Shown here: positions 1-12,164 of the stretch, in pieces
Layout: each line of letters starts with the position of its first letter
Position numbering within the stretch: position 1 is the stretch's first letter
From: Fomitopsis serialis
Taxonomy: Eukaryota; Basidiomycota; Agaricomycetes; Polyporales; Fomitopsidaceae
Direction: 5' to 3'
Length of the DNA stretch: 64,000 bases
NCBI RefSeq assembly: GCF_022376445.1
Contig: NW_025954966.1
Span: 851,013-915,012 of the forward strand
Notes under the pieces: generated by a model
Database searches by the model: none
Seen by the model: only the letters and a program-made list of their open reading frames with translations
What the model was told of the DNA's origin: nothing
Made by a program: the position numbers and the translations under genes

Positions 1-1289
1 TATGTTGTGCCCTGTCCATATCCAATACTTGCTGATTAGTGTTGTTACAGAGGTTTGCTACAGGAGTAACAGACATGATCATCTGCTCAATGTTATGTTC
101 TATAGCCAAATGGCCTGGTACTATGCCTCAACTGTAGCTGCAATTGTCTTCAATGTTGCCACAGCAGGTATGTTCTTGATATGCATCATTGACAAAGTAG
201 CTAATTCTATGGTCTTAGCCATAGCAGCTTTGCGTGTCTACGCCATTAATGGAAGGCATTGGCAACTCCCTTCATTGATTTTTACACTATTCCTTCCAGA
301 GATTGCAGCAAACATGGTATGCATTCATGCACATTGGAAAGATATGCCTGTACTCACATGAACTTGCAGTACAATATGGTGGCTGCATACATTCTCTATG
401 ACCCTCAATTTGGATGTACAATATCTATACACAGCTTTGCAGTGTATGATGGGTAAGTCATTGCATACCATGATTCAAAAGTTCTCATGTATGATGTAAC
501 AACTGAAACTTTATAAGCTGTAAGTAAAGTCTTCTGTTATGTGTATCCTAAGATCAACACAGGCTTCTGCAGTTACACCTGCTTCTGCAGCCACTGCCAC
601 TACTGCACACATACTTGTGCTGGTGTCAACATGGTATCACACATTCACATTGAAGAAACTGGCCCATACAATTGGGGAGCAAATTCCACTGACAACACTG
701 CTACTCCGTGATGGTAAGTCAGACATTCAATCTAATGATGTACACAATCACTGAAGTCAGATCAGGCACTGTATACTTTGGGTGAGGCAATACATAGTCA
801 GTTGCAGGCTCCAATTCTGACTTGATCTGTCATGGCAGGGCATTAGTTGTTGTGGACATCCTGGAAATTGTATCTCATTATACATCAGTGAGTGTCACAT
901 CATTTCAAAGGAATTCCTTGGCTCAATATCAATGTCAGGCATTAATAGAAGTAACTGAGCTAGCAATCAGGTGAGTACTTGAAATTAGATGCTTGTATTC
1001 AATATTTTACATGCATTCCAGCTTCACAACAGTGATCTTATCCCACTTCTTCCTCAACCTTCGCAATGCAGCAAACCCATCTCAGGGGGTAACAACAGCT
1101 TCTATGTCTGATCTTCACTTCACAGGGCCAAACAGCCTTGGTGGCCAAGTCATCTCCAATGTGGATGAAGATGTCCTTGAGGAATATGTAGAGGATGAAG
1201 GATATGTTGATGAGGGAGGCCTCCCACTGGGTAATGTGGATGGACAAGACATTGTCCCTGATGAGGTCATGGATGAAGATAGTCCCTGA
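1..1289 (+). CDS. DUF6533-type membrane protein, 3' part, CpG-depleted
   Basis: The start lies outside the window. Pieces characteristic of DUF6533 multi-pass membrane proteins follow in order: a helix followed by ALRVYAINGRHW (about 211-270), LVLVSTWYHTFTLKKLA then TTLLLRDG (about 620-712), TVYFG (766-781), ALVVVDILEIV (from 839) and the final exon FTTVILSHFFLNLR with an acidic tail ending in a stop at 1289. Introns with GT..AG borders separate these, for example 713-765 and 782-838. The exon near 361-540 and the one near 900-970 could not be resolved, so the gene may be decayed. The stretch is almost free of CG dinucleotides, unlike the other genes here. The function of the family is unknown; a role in fungal membranes is all that can be said. 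The call as a family member is fairly sure, its integrity is not. Confidence 0.6.
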
Positions 1290-2946
1290 GAACTTGAAGA
1301 GGACTCTGTATTGGTTTCTCTGTCATGAAGCACTGACATATATTGTCACTGAATCAGTCATGTAGACCACATACTCAGCACTGATAAGTTATAACTACTA
1401 GATGTTCACAAGTGAACATCCCAACAGATGGCTCAAATTGATGAGAGGATAGAGTCTCCTTTGTTGGCCATTAATCAGTTCCTGCTGAAGTGCCAGCTGT
1501 GTGAAGAGGTATGGACCTGCCACAATCACATACTTGACAAATCCACAAAAATATACCACATTGCCTCAGGACCTATGTCAGGAACTTGAATAGATAGGAG
1601 AACCATTTGCTGGAAACTGCATCCAGTCACCACCAATGATTGTGCTGAGCAATGCATTGTGATTGAGCATGATGATCATACAGTGATGGGAGAGTGAGAG
1701 TGACGTACAGATCCTGTTGGGCATCAGCCAAACCATAAACACACAAAACAGACAGCTGTGATCCTATTATCGTACCGCACATGGAGATGTCCCAACCTCT
1801 GCGTTGTAGATGAACATATTATTTTCGCTGATGAAGTTCAGGGACATGGCTTCGCATCTCGCACTGTAGAATCTACTAAGTAGCTTTCACGGGCCCAGAG
1901 TCCTGTATGGGAACATCAGCTTGGTGTCGCGCCACTCACAGAATGGACAAGCAACACACGTTCACTGTGATTGTACGAGCAGTGAGCTTCAGTAGCACCC
2001 ATGCGTCGAACTGAGCCCCTCGTAGGACCGGCGTTGACATGGACATCTCAGGACACACAATTCCCGCTTAGGTTCAGACAGGGTATCGTCGTGACCTCGG
2101 AGCCTGCTGCGAGCACATCGATCATGCCAGCACCCGGTGCTCTACAAGCCGAAAGCGAGTACGTATACGCCTCCTGACCCTAAGATGCGACAGCTCCGTG
2201 GCACATGGCCATGACTACAGAAGTCCCAGACTGAGCTCCAGGTCCGCTGGTGAGGCAGGACAGCAGTATGTGCGTGAAGGAACATGCATGCACGGAGGTT
2301 GGTTCTCCGAGCTCGACCGAATGAACTCTGCGATGTACGACGATCCTCGGCCGCAGACGCTATAGGAGTTACAGGCGGTCAGTAAGCATACAAACAACAG
2401 GGAGCAACACTTAGAGTTAGGGTTGCTCAAAGTGAAGCATAAGCCGGCTCGTAAGCCAGCCCGTAACACAGGTTGTAAGACAAAAGTTGAGTATCAAAGA
2501 GCGGTACCATCGACAAGAACTATCGACGAAACAGTCCTAGAGATCCATCCAGGACTGGAGGCCACCGTGCAGAGTGTGTCCAATTGACTTGGATCTGCAG
2601 AGCCGTGAACAAAGCGGAGCGCCGCCGGAGAGCACCTCGCGTCCGACCGACGTCCAGATAAGTCGGGGCTCCCTTGTCCGATGCTGAGCACCGAGATGAG
2701 GCACATTGCAGCACTGGCTCCAGTCAATGTACGCCCATCGGATACCCACGTCCACCGTGCCAGTCGCGCCGGGCGATGCGGCATACGATGACGCAGGTTC
2801 TTCAGAAAACCCGAATACAACCGTTCAAGTATCTCGATACGTCGCCTCGGAGCCCTTTAGATCATGAGATAACGACTCATACAGCCTAGCTTCGCGATCG
2901 TACACAGAGCCGGATACAGACTCGCCGGGTTATCGAGCCCTAAAGG
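1290..2946. other. Intergenic, no gene recognised
   Basis: No supported coding exon. The CpG-poor composition of the left edge continues to about 1.75 kb and then gives way to normal CpG-containing sequence. The short ORFs at 2.2-2.9 kb show no conserved motif. Confidence 0.5.
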
Positions 2947-5287
2947 TCAGAGGCTGCCCGAGAGCCCGCGCACGAGGGCCTCCACGCCAGTGCTCCGCGG
3001 GCGGACTACACACTCGAACGGTTCAGGGTGGCTATACGGAGGCGTCAGCTTCGCTATCCAGGACGAGGTAGTGTAGATATTGCGGAAGGGCGAGGGGAAA
3101 TGCAGGCAGAACGCACCTGATTCCACCGTTCACGAACCGAGCCGGGGGGACGACGGGCCCGCCGTCGTGCACGGGGGGCGCGACGTCGAACGCGGCGAGG
3201 ACGGACACGCACGCGAGCCACATGGACGCGTCGGCGAGGTGGAGGCCTGGTGGGGGTGTCAGTGGTGGCCGGGGCGGGCGCGGAGACAGAGACGTGCCTG
3301 GACATATCCTGGCGCGTCGCGATCCGTGTGAGCACAAAGCGGCATTTGAGAGAGGCGAAGCGGAGCACGCACCGACGGCCGTACCCGAAGAGGTATTTGC
3401 GCGGGTCGAACTGTTTCTCCTTCCCTAGGAACCGCTCTGGTGCAAATGTGTCCGGCTCGGGGTACGTAGTTGGATTGTGGAAGAATCGCCTGTGTCAGTG
3501 CGAGTTCAGCGGTGGCCATCGAGGACGGAGGACAGCGGAGGTGCACGCACCAGTTGTTAGGGACGATGATCGAGCCCTTGGGTATGAAGTACCCGTCATG
3601 CACGTCGTCCTCGCGCACCACGTGTGCAAGCCCTTGCCAAAGAACGAACGACGTTCCTCTCCGTTAGCCCCAGACAAGCTACTACTCAGATGGGGGCACT
3701 CACCGAGCGGGCCGAACGTGTAGAAACGCATGATCTCGAGGTAGAGCGCTTCGCAGTACGGCAGGCGCGCACGGTCGGCGGGCGTCGGGAGGGCGTCGTG
3801 CCCGAGCACGGTGTCGAGCTCGGCTTGGGCGGTGCGCTGCTCCGCCGTGTGGCGCACGAGGCCCAGGATGAAGCAGCTGATGCCTGCTACGGTCTACAGA
3901 CACAGTGCGCGTCAGGATACGGACGGGGAGACAGACGGAGAGGACGGGACTGACGGTGTCCGCGCCGCCTGAGTTGCGCGGTGTGGTGAGCCACGCTCGG
4001 GGCTTTGAGGGAGGGAGGGACAGACGTACCGCTGTAGATCCCGGCGGCTGCCCATTGGATTGTGCGTTCTTCCTCTGGGGAGAGCTTCTGGGAGTCGAGA
4101 TGGCTCTGGGTGAAGGAGGGACGCGCGACGCCTGCAGCCTTCACAGGAAAAGGAGTCAGTTTCGATCCGACTGATTTGTTCGGGCCAGGCGCACCATCTG
4201 CCGCTTCACGAGCTCGAACGGGGCCCGCAGCATCTCCTGGAGGTAGTCGTGGTACAACTGTGCCTTCCGCTTCCACGCCGCGCCGGGGAACCAGGCGGGC
4301 ACGCAGCGCACTTCGAGGTCATGGTCGGTACGGGACGGTCACGGAGGGAGGGGGAGGGACTGACGGACGGGGAAAACGTCGACGAGGAACGCGTTCGGCA
4401 TCGTCGCCTCCGAAAAGCCGTCCATCGCGTCGTCGACGAGCTTGACGAGCTCCTTGCCTCCGGGGTCCGAGGCCCGGTAGCCGTACGCCAGCTGCAGGAC
4501 GAGCCCGCCTGCGAACCTGCGTGTCGCGTGAGCGGCGTGAAGTGAGCACATGGAGCGGGAGGGGGCGCACCGGCGCGTGTGCTCGACCCAGTCGCGGGGC
4601 TCGGCGAGGACGTGCTTCAGGAAGACGTTGGTCTCCTCGTGGAGGACGTGGCTGAAGGCGTCGATCTTCGCCTTCGTGCCCATGAAGTGGCTGAAGAGCC
4701 GGCGGTACTCCGCCCAGCGGTCGGAGAAGGGGATGAGCGCGGGCCCCTCGTCCCAGCCGACGAGCTGGCCGCCCATGACGAGCGTCGGGCGGTCGCTATA
4801 GAGGACGCCTTTGCGGTCGAGCATGTCGATGGCGTACTGGGGCTCGTTGAGGATGACGATGTTCTGGCCGAGGGCGCTGATGTGCACGATGCCGCCTGTG
4901 AGGGAACGGTGGTATGATCAGTCGCGCACGTCAGTTGTGAGGGTGATGTCAAAGCTGGAGGGCTGATACCGGACATTACTTGCAGACTCTGTCAGCGCAA
5001 AGACAGCGCCGGCGCAAAGTTGCAATGACTGGCATGGAGAACGCGAAGGAGAGTAGAGCTACGCGCACCGTAGATGTCGCCCCATTTGGAGAACGTCTCC
5101 CATGGATGGAAGCTGGGGAAGTCAAGGAGGTTGCCAATCAGCGGGAGAGGTCGCGGGCCAGGAGGCAGGGGGGCGGGGGCCGGCCTACAACGATCGCGCG
5201 GTAGGCAACATAAGAGACGACGGCGACTGCGACGGTGAGGAAGGCAGCGAGAACGCTGGAGGTGTCCAGTGATGAGAGGGAGGACAT
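2947..5287 (-). CDS. Cytochrome P450 A (basidiomycete CYP5144-like), one apparent frameshift
   Basis: Membrane-bound monooxygenase. The ATG at 5287 opens MSSLSSLDTSSVLAAFLTVA, an N-terminal anchor, followed by the proline hinge LPPGPRPLPLIGNLLDFP. Between them the frame slips by one base at a run of six C (about 5166-5171). Later exons give YSDRPTLVMGGQ (about 4770-4800), FAGGLVLQLAYGYR (about 4470-4510), VPAWFPGAAWKRKAQLYHDY (about 4240-4300) and ARPSFTQSHLD. A 14-base exon at 3955-3968 supplies GGADT of the I-helix (AAAGIYSGGADTTVAGISCF after joining). Then come the K-helix region EALYLEIMRF, the PERF region FAPERFLG and the haem loop FGYGRRICPG. The intron after CPG appears to be GC-AG (3247-3297). 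The last exon gives HPEPFECVVRPRS and a stop at 2947-2949. Its substrate is unknown. The family subname is tentative. Confidence 0.8.
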
Positions 5288-5341
5288 CGTCGATGGTCAG
5301 GATACGCCGTGACAGCGTGCGGGAGGGCGGCGTCTCGAGTG

Positions 5342-5351
5342 TATAAGTATA
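5342..5351 (-). promoter_or_regulatory. Possible TATA element of P450 A
   Basis: The minus strand reads TATACTTATA about 55-65 bases upstream of the ATG at 5287. This fits the spacing of a core promoter, but it is a short AT motif and unproven. Confidence 0.3.
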
Positions 5352-7004
5352 TCTGGTTCTGCGTTCTTCTCGCCCACATGATGAGATAAGTACAGAGCTC
5401 CATCTGCCATCAATTGCAGTCAGACGCGCTAATCCGAACGGAGGAGTGACCGTGTCCGGGCTACCTTCGCACGCCATGCCATCACTAGAGTCGCCCGATT
5501 TGGCAACAATCTGGTTACTGGTAAGTAGACCCAACATTCACTGCAAGTTCATGCTCCATTCTAGACTGAAAAATCATAGCAGCGTGTATATGAACCGCCT
5601 GTAGTCTGTACAATGAGTGCTGCTTCTCCGCGTTGTGCCTACGTCTCAGTGGTGCCCATCGCCGTATACCCATCCGATCGCCGACGAGAAAGGTACTTAG
5701 TGCCGACTAAGGCATCTCCTCAGGCTTTCGATTGCAGCGCGTCTCGGTCGCAGTGTTGCTCTACGTATGTCATCTTATTCCTCTCGTCATGGGTCTCCCC
5801 TCGGACGTGCTTCTCGACAAGGGTTGCTTCAATATTATTCTTCCCTCAGGGTCTCTTGTTTCTGTTTCATCCGAGTCTTCGAGCCACTTCAGCTCGCTCT
5901 CGAGTCTCTGGCACCGCACCTTTCGACCACTTCGCTTTGCGTATACAGATCTGTCGTCGTGCGCGCCCGGTGTGACGTGTCGCGACCCATGTGCGCAACC
6001 CGGGCGACATTGGGTACGTCCCTGGGCCCCCTTATATTATGCCTATATCATACCACTGTGCGCTGACCTTGAGATCAACAAACAAGGACAGCGCGTGGTT
6101 TGGACAGGCGTACCTCGTTACCTCCCCATCGCCTACGCGCCCCACGGGGCGGGATCCCCCTGGTGAAATCCCCGCTTTTGTAGCGTACTTAAGTCCTTCT
6201 TCCTCTGTTTATCCTGGATGTGATCCCCTTCTCCGTTTGTTTGAGCCTTTGAGGCCAGTGGGCTGCCAATGTGTGTCCAATCTTCTCGGCGGCTCCGGTT
6301 CTCGTGCTGCCTCGTATCGCAGCTCGTCTCGATGATCTCCCTGACTGGATATATGTAGTATCGCCGAGCTTGCCAGTGGGCGGACAGAAAGCCGCCACCC
6401 TGCGGAAGTTGGCATTTTCGCAGTGTTTGTGGCCTTTGTAGTGAGTACGTAGCGTTGTTTCAAAGGTCACCTCAGAGGGGGATTATATCATGGCCTTCCT
6501 GCCGTCGTGCGTGTGATCGATCAACGAGCGATGATTTTGATGCAATACATTATTATGTATGCAATGCTTTCGTGCTCTCACGCATTCAAGGAAGCGGGAG
6601 CTAGGGCCTCAGTTGTCCCCATATTCCGTTGAACCCCTGCTCACTCGTTCCTATTGGATGGTTGATATCATGACATCAGGCGGTACACGCGACAGGTGTT
6701 AGGCTTTCATGTCTGCATGCGCCAGACCAGCAGGGCAGGCACTGACAGTACCATTACATTGTACAGCGGGTTCCCATAACTTACACAGGTGATGATCAGG
6801 GCAATGAGTGGAATGTAGCATTGACAGCGTCCATCTGCCAAACGGAAGTGAGAGAAAACGGCTCGATCCGACTCGTCCCACAAGTAACTCCATTTGCCCA
6901 CCGCCGCGTACAATCCCGGCATTCACTCGGTTGGTCACACCAGCCGATCCTAAGATACGGGGACGTCAACGTACATTCAAGGACGACAACATGTAGACAA
7001 TCTG
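5352..7004. other. Intergenic, pyrimidine-rich stretch, no gene recognised
   Basis: The segment at about 5.6-6.45 kb is CT-rich on the plus strand and has several overlapping ORFs in all frames, but none has conserved motifs or convincing splice structure. It could be promoter/UTR sequence or a decayed LTR, but I could not find repeat ends to support the latter. Confidence 0.35.
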
Positions 7005-9282
7005 TCAGCGACATGGGGCACTCACGGAGTTGTCCGCAGTCTCCGAAGCCTTGATCTTCTTGTCCAGATCACCGAGCTCGAAGCTTCGGTCACGGCCGCC
7101 GGGACGGTCCAAGCTCCTCAGGAGGTCGACGTGCACATGCTCCGTTGTGGTAGCCCCCGAGGACTCGTCCAGAGTGTCGTCGAAGCGGCCGATGGGGCCC
7201 GAGCGGAACACCAGCGCAGATCGTCCAGTCGGCACGCGCGATTCGATGGCCATCGACGAGCCAGTCCCGATGTGACGGAGGTGATCGCGCGCGTTCAGCG
7301 TCGCCAGCAGACTGTTCACGTAGACTACATGCGAGTTGTACGAGTCAGGCGAGGCGGAGCAAGGAATGGATGGACGCACTGTGTACGGTGATGAACTCGA
7401 GAACCATTGCCCAGATTTCACCTGGCCGGACGATCAGCTGTAAAGCGTAGCCGAAGTAAGTGATCATGTCCGCGAGGGTCTGCTGCAGCGGCAGAACATA
7501 CAACAATTGTTTGTACTGCGACCACGACACTGACAGAAGCGTAATAATATACGATTGTCAGATCGGCGTCCGCGCCGTCGATATGAGCTGAACTCACGTC
7601 GTCAGGACGAACCGGTTGACAGCATACATGATGAGCATCTTTATGAGCTTTACGGAACTGTCGCATTGAGAGCTGCATTAGCAAGAGCGCGATATCCTGA
7701 TAATGAGCAGCGCACCTTCGGAAGTCGGTCGTCGTTTCGTAGAGCGCGACACATAACGTGGTGGCAGTGACAGCATCTGCTGCCATCCGAACACAGAACA
7801 GAGGGATCATTGAGATGTACTATGAAAACATCTATGAAAAGCGGAGGCTGAAATTGAACTGATGCAGACGTACGACGGCTTCCTTGAGAAGATACAGCTG
7901 CCATATCTGAAACCTGTTGTCCAAGCGTTGTTAGACAACAAGCGAGACGTTGGAAAGTGCCGCTGAGCATACAGTTTGTAGGAAAGCGCTACCGAATGCA
8001 GATGTCACAAAATATCAAGGTCGCTAGGACGAGAAGTAAACGTACTGATTCCGAATCCTGCACCACGGCTCATCAGCTTGTAATATCAGCGATGGCTTGC
8101 TGCTCACCGAGCTGAGCCAAAATCAAGACGATCTATTGATTCAACATGATATTGAGCGGTGAGCGATGACACGTACGCCAGAGAAACGTACCATGACCGT
8201 TGTGATAATCAATCTCCATCTTCCTTTCAGCACTAAGTGAGCGTACAGTATAAGCGCGAGCCAGCCCTTATGCATGACCTGTATAAGTACACTCACACTG
8301 GTATAACGTCCTCGCAAAGAAGCTTCATGAATTGTATCCTCGTGAGAAGGATTCCATTGCGACAAACGGCGGATCAACACTTGCCATTGGACTAAGAAGC
8401 AGGTGACGACCTAACAATGATTGTCAGTCTTCGAATAGGTCTCTTTGTCACTATGCGGATGCGCGCACCCCAACAGTTGTCGCCGCCTGACATAGGATTG
8501 ATCGTGTCAGCCTCGTCATAGGCGAAAGAACGCAGTAGACACATACGTAGACAGACCTGTGTAATACAACGGCCGTGTCAGCCCTTTTTGACATGCGTAG
8601 TGCACTATAGTACCGACTTACCATTCCCCGTCAGTAAGTAAAGCCACATCAGTGTAGCTGAAAACCTTAAGACGTCAAAGCGTTCAACAGAGAACAGATG
8701 TGTGGTGTAGAGACGACTGCTCACAAGGTAGTGCCACACAGTGTGACACACTGAACACTTGATCAACACCGATTTACAGGCACTGAAGTGAGGTCACGAC
8801 TTACCAAAAATCGAATGTACTGTCGACAAGCAACTGGGATTTGTGAAGGTCGGTCATCCCAAAGTAACAACTGGTTACGCTAGCCAAAACATACAACAAT
8901 ACTAGGACCTGTCAAGTTACTGTATATGAGCTTTGATGTTTCTGACTGACCGTCTCGACATGCTTACCAGTAGCCTCAAGTAAATACGATCTTTCTCATA
9001 TCGAATGAAGTACAAGTAGCTCTGCAGAAGAACGGCGCCAAGTGTCAGCTTTGACGCAAGAATTTGAATTACAACAAGGTGCGTCCAGACAGACCTGCAA
9101 GACAGAGAGTCCATAGAAAACCAGCATAATCTGGCAGCATGCCAACGATCCACCTGTTTCAACGGAGGGTCATCATCGTGATCAAGGTGGAACGAATGGT
9201 GCTACCTACCATATGTCTGCTGGAAGATTGACTGCGAGACCGGCGTGGGACGATTAAGCACTGGAGTCTGTTCGCCAGACAT
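7005..9282 (-). CDS. DUF6534 multi-pass membrane protein 1
   Basis: The ATG at 9282 opens MSGEQTPVLNRPTPVSQSIF; splicing at 9215-9218 then gives GGSLACCQIMLVFYGLSVLQ and SYLYFIRYEKDRIYLRLL. These match the DUF6534 start, a helix then LQxYLYF..Y.KDR. Further exons give the helix VLVLLYVLASVTSCYFGMTD (about 8830-8910), the helix AVTATTLCVALYETTTDFRS, KLIKMLIMYAVNRFVLTT (about 7610-7660) and the typical end YVNSLLATLNARDHLR (about 7270-7330) with a long polar tail to the stop at 7005. The middle exons around 8.0-8.7 kb were not resolved. Expected topology is about seven helices with a cytoplasmic tail. The function of the family is unknown. Nothing ties it to the biosynthetic genes beyond position. 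Confidence 0.72.
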
Positions 9283-10245
9283 GATTGAGGGTCTCAAAGC
9301 GTGTGGGACAAGCCACTCCGCACAGGCGCCACGAAGGCGAAGTTATACCTCGACTACCGGAGACGAATATAACTCACTCCATGGGACGTCTTCTCTTCCG
9401 GCAACGGGTGGCACTCGGGTTCTCTCCGGCGGCGGATGATGGAGCGACAAGGTTTTGCAGTTTGTTGATTTGACTTGGAACTCGCTCCCACCGAATCATA
9501 TGGCCGAATCGGTCCATTGTACCATTGACAGAACCTTATAGACACAAGGAGCAGTGCATGAGATTTGTTGAACTGCATTCCAAATATTTGTGCGAATCGG
9601 CTTCCGAGGCCGGGCCCGCATCGGTGAATCTTCCCAGCTCTCATGTCGCACGGGGCCGCCGATGCCCATGAGAGCGCCTAGGCTGTCTTCGCGCCGCACT
9701 ACTTCGAACTCGATGCCGTAAGTACTTACTGCGACCACCATTGGGCCAGTCGCGTGCTTACCTGCAACTTACCTGTCTCCGATATTTCCGCCAAGACATA
9801 GATTACAGTGACTGAGGTTTGAATTTACGCACCAAGACCCGCTCAATTCATCTCTTGCACAGAGTGCTGACAGAGCGTCCCACTCTGCCGCCGCTGACAG
9901 CGACTGACCACACCGGTTTTCGGCTCCAATGGCACGTAGCATGATGGTCCGACCTGACCTCGGAAGTCACCGTGAAGGCTTTTCAGCGCCGCTTTGGGCC
10001 ACTTTGACACCGGTTGACAACAGCAGGAAACAGACACATTTGATTTGCCAACAGCTACGATTCTCGTGGGAGCTTCGCCGACTGCATACATCAGTCGTGC
10101 ACCATCACGCACCACACAGCAATGGAGAAATACGTTGCTAAGCTCGACTTACTCCCCCGTCCATTCACCTCCACGGCACGATCAATCTTTCACGCGCAAG
10201 CTTCACAAGCGTTCTCCTGTAACAGTTGAGAAGCACTCGGTGATA
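9283..10245. other. Intergenic, no gene recognised
   Basis: Upstream of the DUF6534 gene and downstream of the CFA-synthase-like gene. Only short ORFs without motifs are present. Confidence 0.45.
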
Positions 10246-12164
10246 TCAAGAGAGTAGGAGGAGGCTTACCGGCCGTGAGAACGTGAATCGATGCAGAGAT
10301 GTGTATGCTCGTGCATACCCAACTTCCGCGTACACGAATAGGTATCGCCACTTGCGCTTGAACACTTCGAGGCTCTTCGGATCCCGTAGATACGGATACT
10401 TGTCTTGCATAGTTTCGAGCGCCTCGCCCGTGAAATTCTTCTCGAAACGCCTAAGCATGAATCTAGTGAGCACCTTTGTAGCTGAAAGCAGCGATAAACG
10501 AACCTTCCCCATTCCCTCAAGGTTCGACAATAAACTGAGGCCTACTGAGTAAAGAATGGATTATATAACTGGAACAACACTGACGAATGCCATGGTCTTC
10601 GACAGAATGCAAAACTAGTCTGCCGTTGACGGCCTTCTGCACTGCCACGACGAGGCTTGTTGCGCTTGGTGCGTGGTTGTTCGGCCAGTGATAGCGACGA
10701 GCAAAGTCTTCAGCCCTACAAGGTTTGAGGGGTTACTAGCGTAACACTGAGCGGCATATGCGAACACATACTGTAGCTCTGTGTATCGATGTTCCGGCTG
10801 CGTGGTGGACGAGATGACGGCAGTCCCTCGGTCCGGCTTCAGAGCCCAATCAATGACTTTGAAGTAATAGTTGTAGTTCTTCGGTCCAACGGCCTAGTGC
10901 GACAGAATTAGTGAGACATGTCAACTCAAAAGGGTCACGAAAGGTAGGACCTCTATCATTTCGCAGCTGATGCACGCATCGAACGCGCCCTTGAATGAGG
11001 GCGGGAGCTGACGATAGTCGCACAAATGAATTTGCACACGATCCGAGAGGCCTGCAGCGGCGATCCGCTCGTCCGCAAGAAGCTTCTGCTCGCTGGAGAG
11101 CGTGATGGAGTCAACAATACACCCGAGCTTGCCGGCCTGCTCGCAAGACGACTATCAGCAATCGCACACGATGAGGAAGTATACGATGCATCATACCGCG
11201 ATAGCCATAGCGCCCCATCCAGACCCTATCTCGAGCAGACGGTCTCCTGGGCGTAGCCGTGCTTGTCTCAAGTAACTTTGGATTTTGCGCTGCTGAGCGC
11301 TCTCGAGATCATTAGGGAAGGGCCCTACGGTCAGATCTCCCCGTGGGCCGTTCTCTTCGTCTCCCCAGAACGCGGCAGAGTACATCATCTCCTCGCTAAG
11401 GAAGCACTGCCAATGAATGATCAGGAGAGCCGGACAATAGAGTAGAATCGCCAAACCTGCATGAAGGTGTTCGATACGTCATACGAAGCTGCCTACGCAG
11501 ATATGAACAGCTCAGCTAGCTATAACCATTCTAATGATCATACGACACCCACAGCATTAAGCCTGGCCATGGCCAAGTTCTGTCGATACATGGATCGTAT
11601 CGCCATAGCCGTGTAGTAATTGACGAGGGAAGATATGGTGGTCTCGAGTGAGCTCAGCCCGTCACGGTTGTCAAGCCAGAGCTGCGAGGCACACGTTAAT
11701 ACCAAAGTGAGCGAGGGTTTCATGTAGCGCATACGTTCATAAACCCCTTGAGGTCGTCAATGTCGCAATCACCATGCATGTAGCCCTCGGCCACTGCAAG
11801 CCTCGACAGCGTCAGCGGCCAAATCCCATTGGAACAAGTGAATAATACTAACGGCCGATGTCGTGCGACATGAATATCCTTACCCAGAAGTTGGGGTGAT
11901 AGATTGTCAGGCGAACAGGCGCGTGCGTAGGCTCATGCACACCGAAAGTGCGCGTTTCAGTACCCTCTTCTATGACGAGCTCGCCTCGCTTCAACCCCTG
12001 CGAGAGCGTAGACAACGTGCCCGCACGAACTGGAGATGCTACTCAACATCTGCCCGACCACAGCAACGAGCGCACTCACCATAGTCCGCAAACCAGTCTA
12101 GAACGGCGTTTGAGGCCTCACTGGGGGACGACATCATCTTTGGACGGGAAGCTATGCTGCCCAT
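10246..12164 (-). CDS. Cyclopropane-fatty-acyl-phospholipid synthase-like SAM methyltransferase
   Basis: Enzymes of this family transfer the methylene or methyl carbon of S-adenosylmethionine to an unsaturated acyl chain. The ATG at 12164 opens MGSIASRPKMMSSPSEASNA. Then follow LSQGLKRGELVIEEGTETR, HPNFWVRIFMSHDIGLAEGY, HGDCDIDDLKGFMN and the helix region SSLVNYYTAMAIRSMYRQN. Next are YDVSNTFMQCFLSEEMMYSA, the SAM-binding motif LLEIGSGWGAMAIA (about 11196-11235), VDSITLSSEQK and VQIHLCDYRQLP with SCEMIE. The C-terminal part has AEDFARRYHWPNNHAPSAT and FKRKWRYLFVYAEVGYARAY, all standard family blocks. At least seven short introns separate them. The final exon may read through to the stop at 10246 or splice further. 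The gene looks complete. It could act on membrane lipids or on a polyketide or terpene product; the sequence does not decide. Confidence 0.85.

Noticed and set aside
3250..3723. 157-codon plus-strand ORF
   Set aside because: Lies antisense to exons of P450 A that have clear haem and PERF motifs; a GC-rich shadow.
5732..6166. 144-codon plus-strand ORF with signal-peptide-like start
   Set aside because: No motif, no splice support, and overlapping ORFs in other frames of the same CT-rich stretch.
5600..6470. Solo LTR
   Set aside because: CT-rich composition and a TATA-like patch suggested it, but no terminal TG..CA pair or target duplication could be found.
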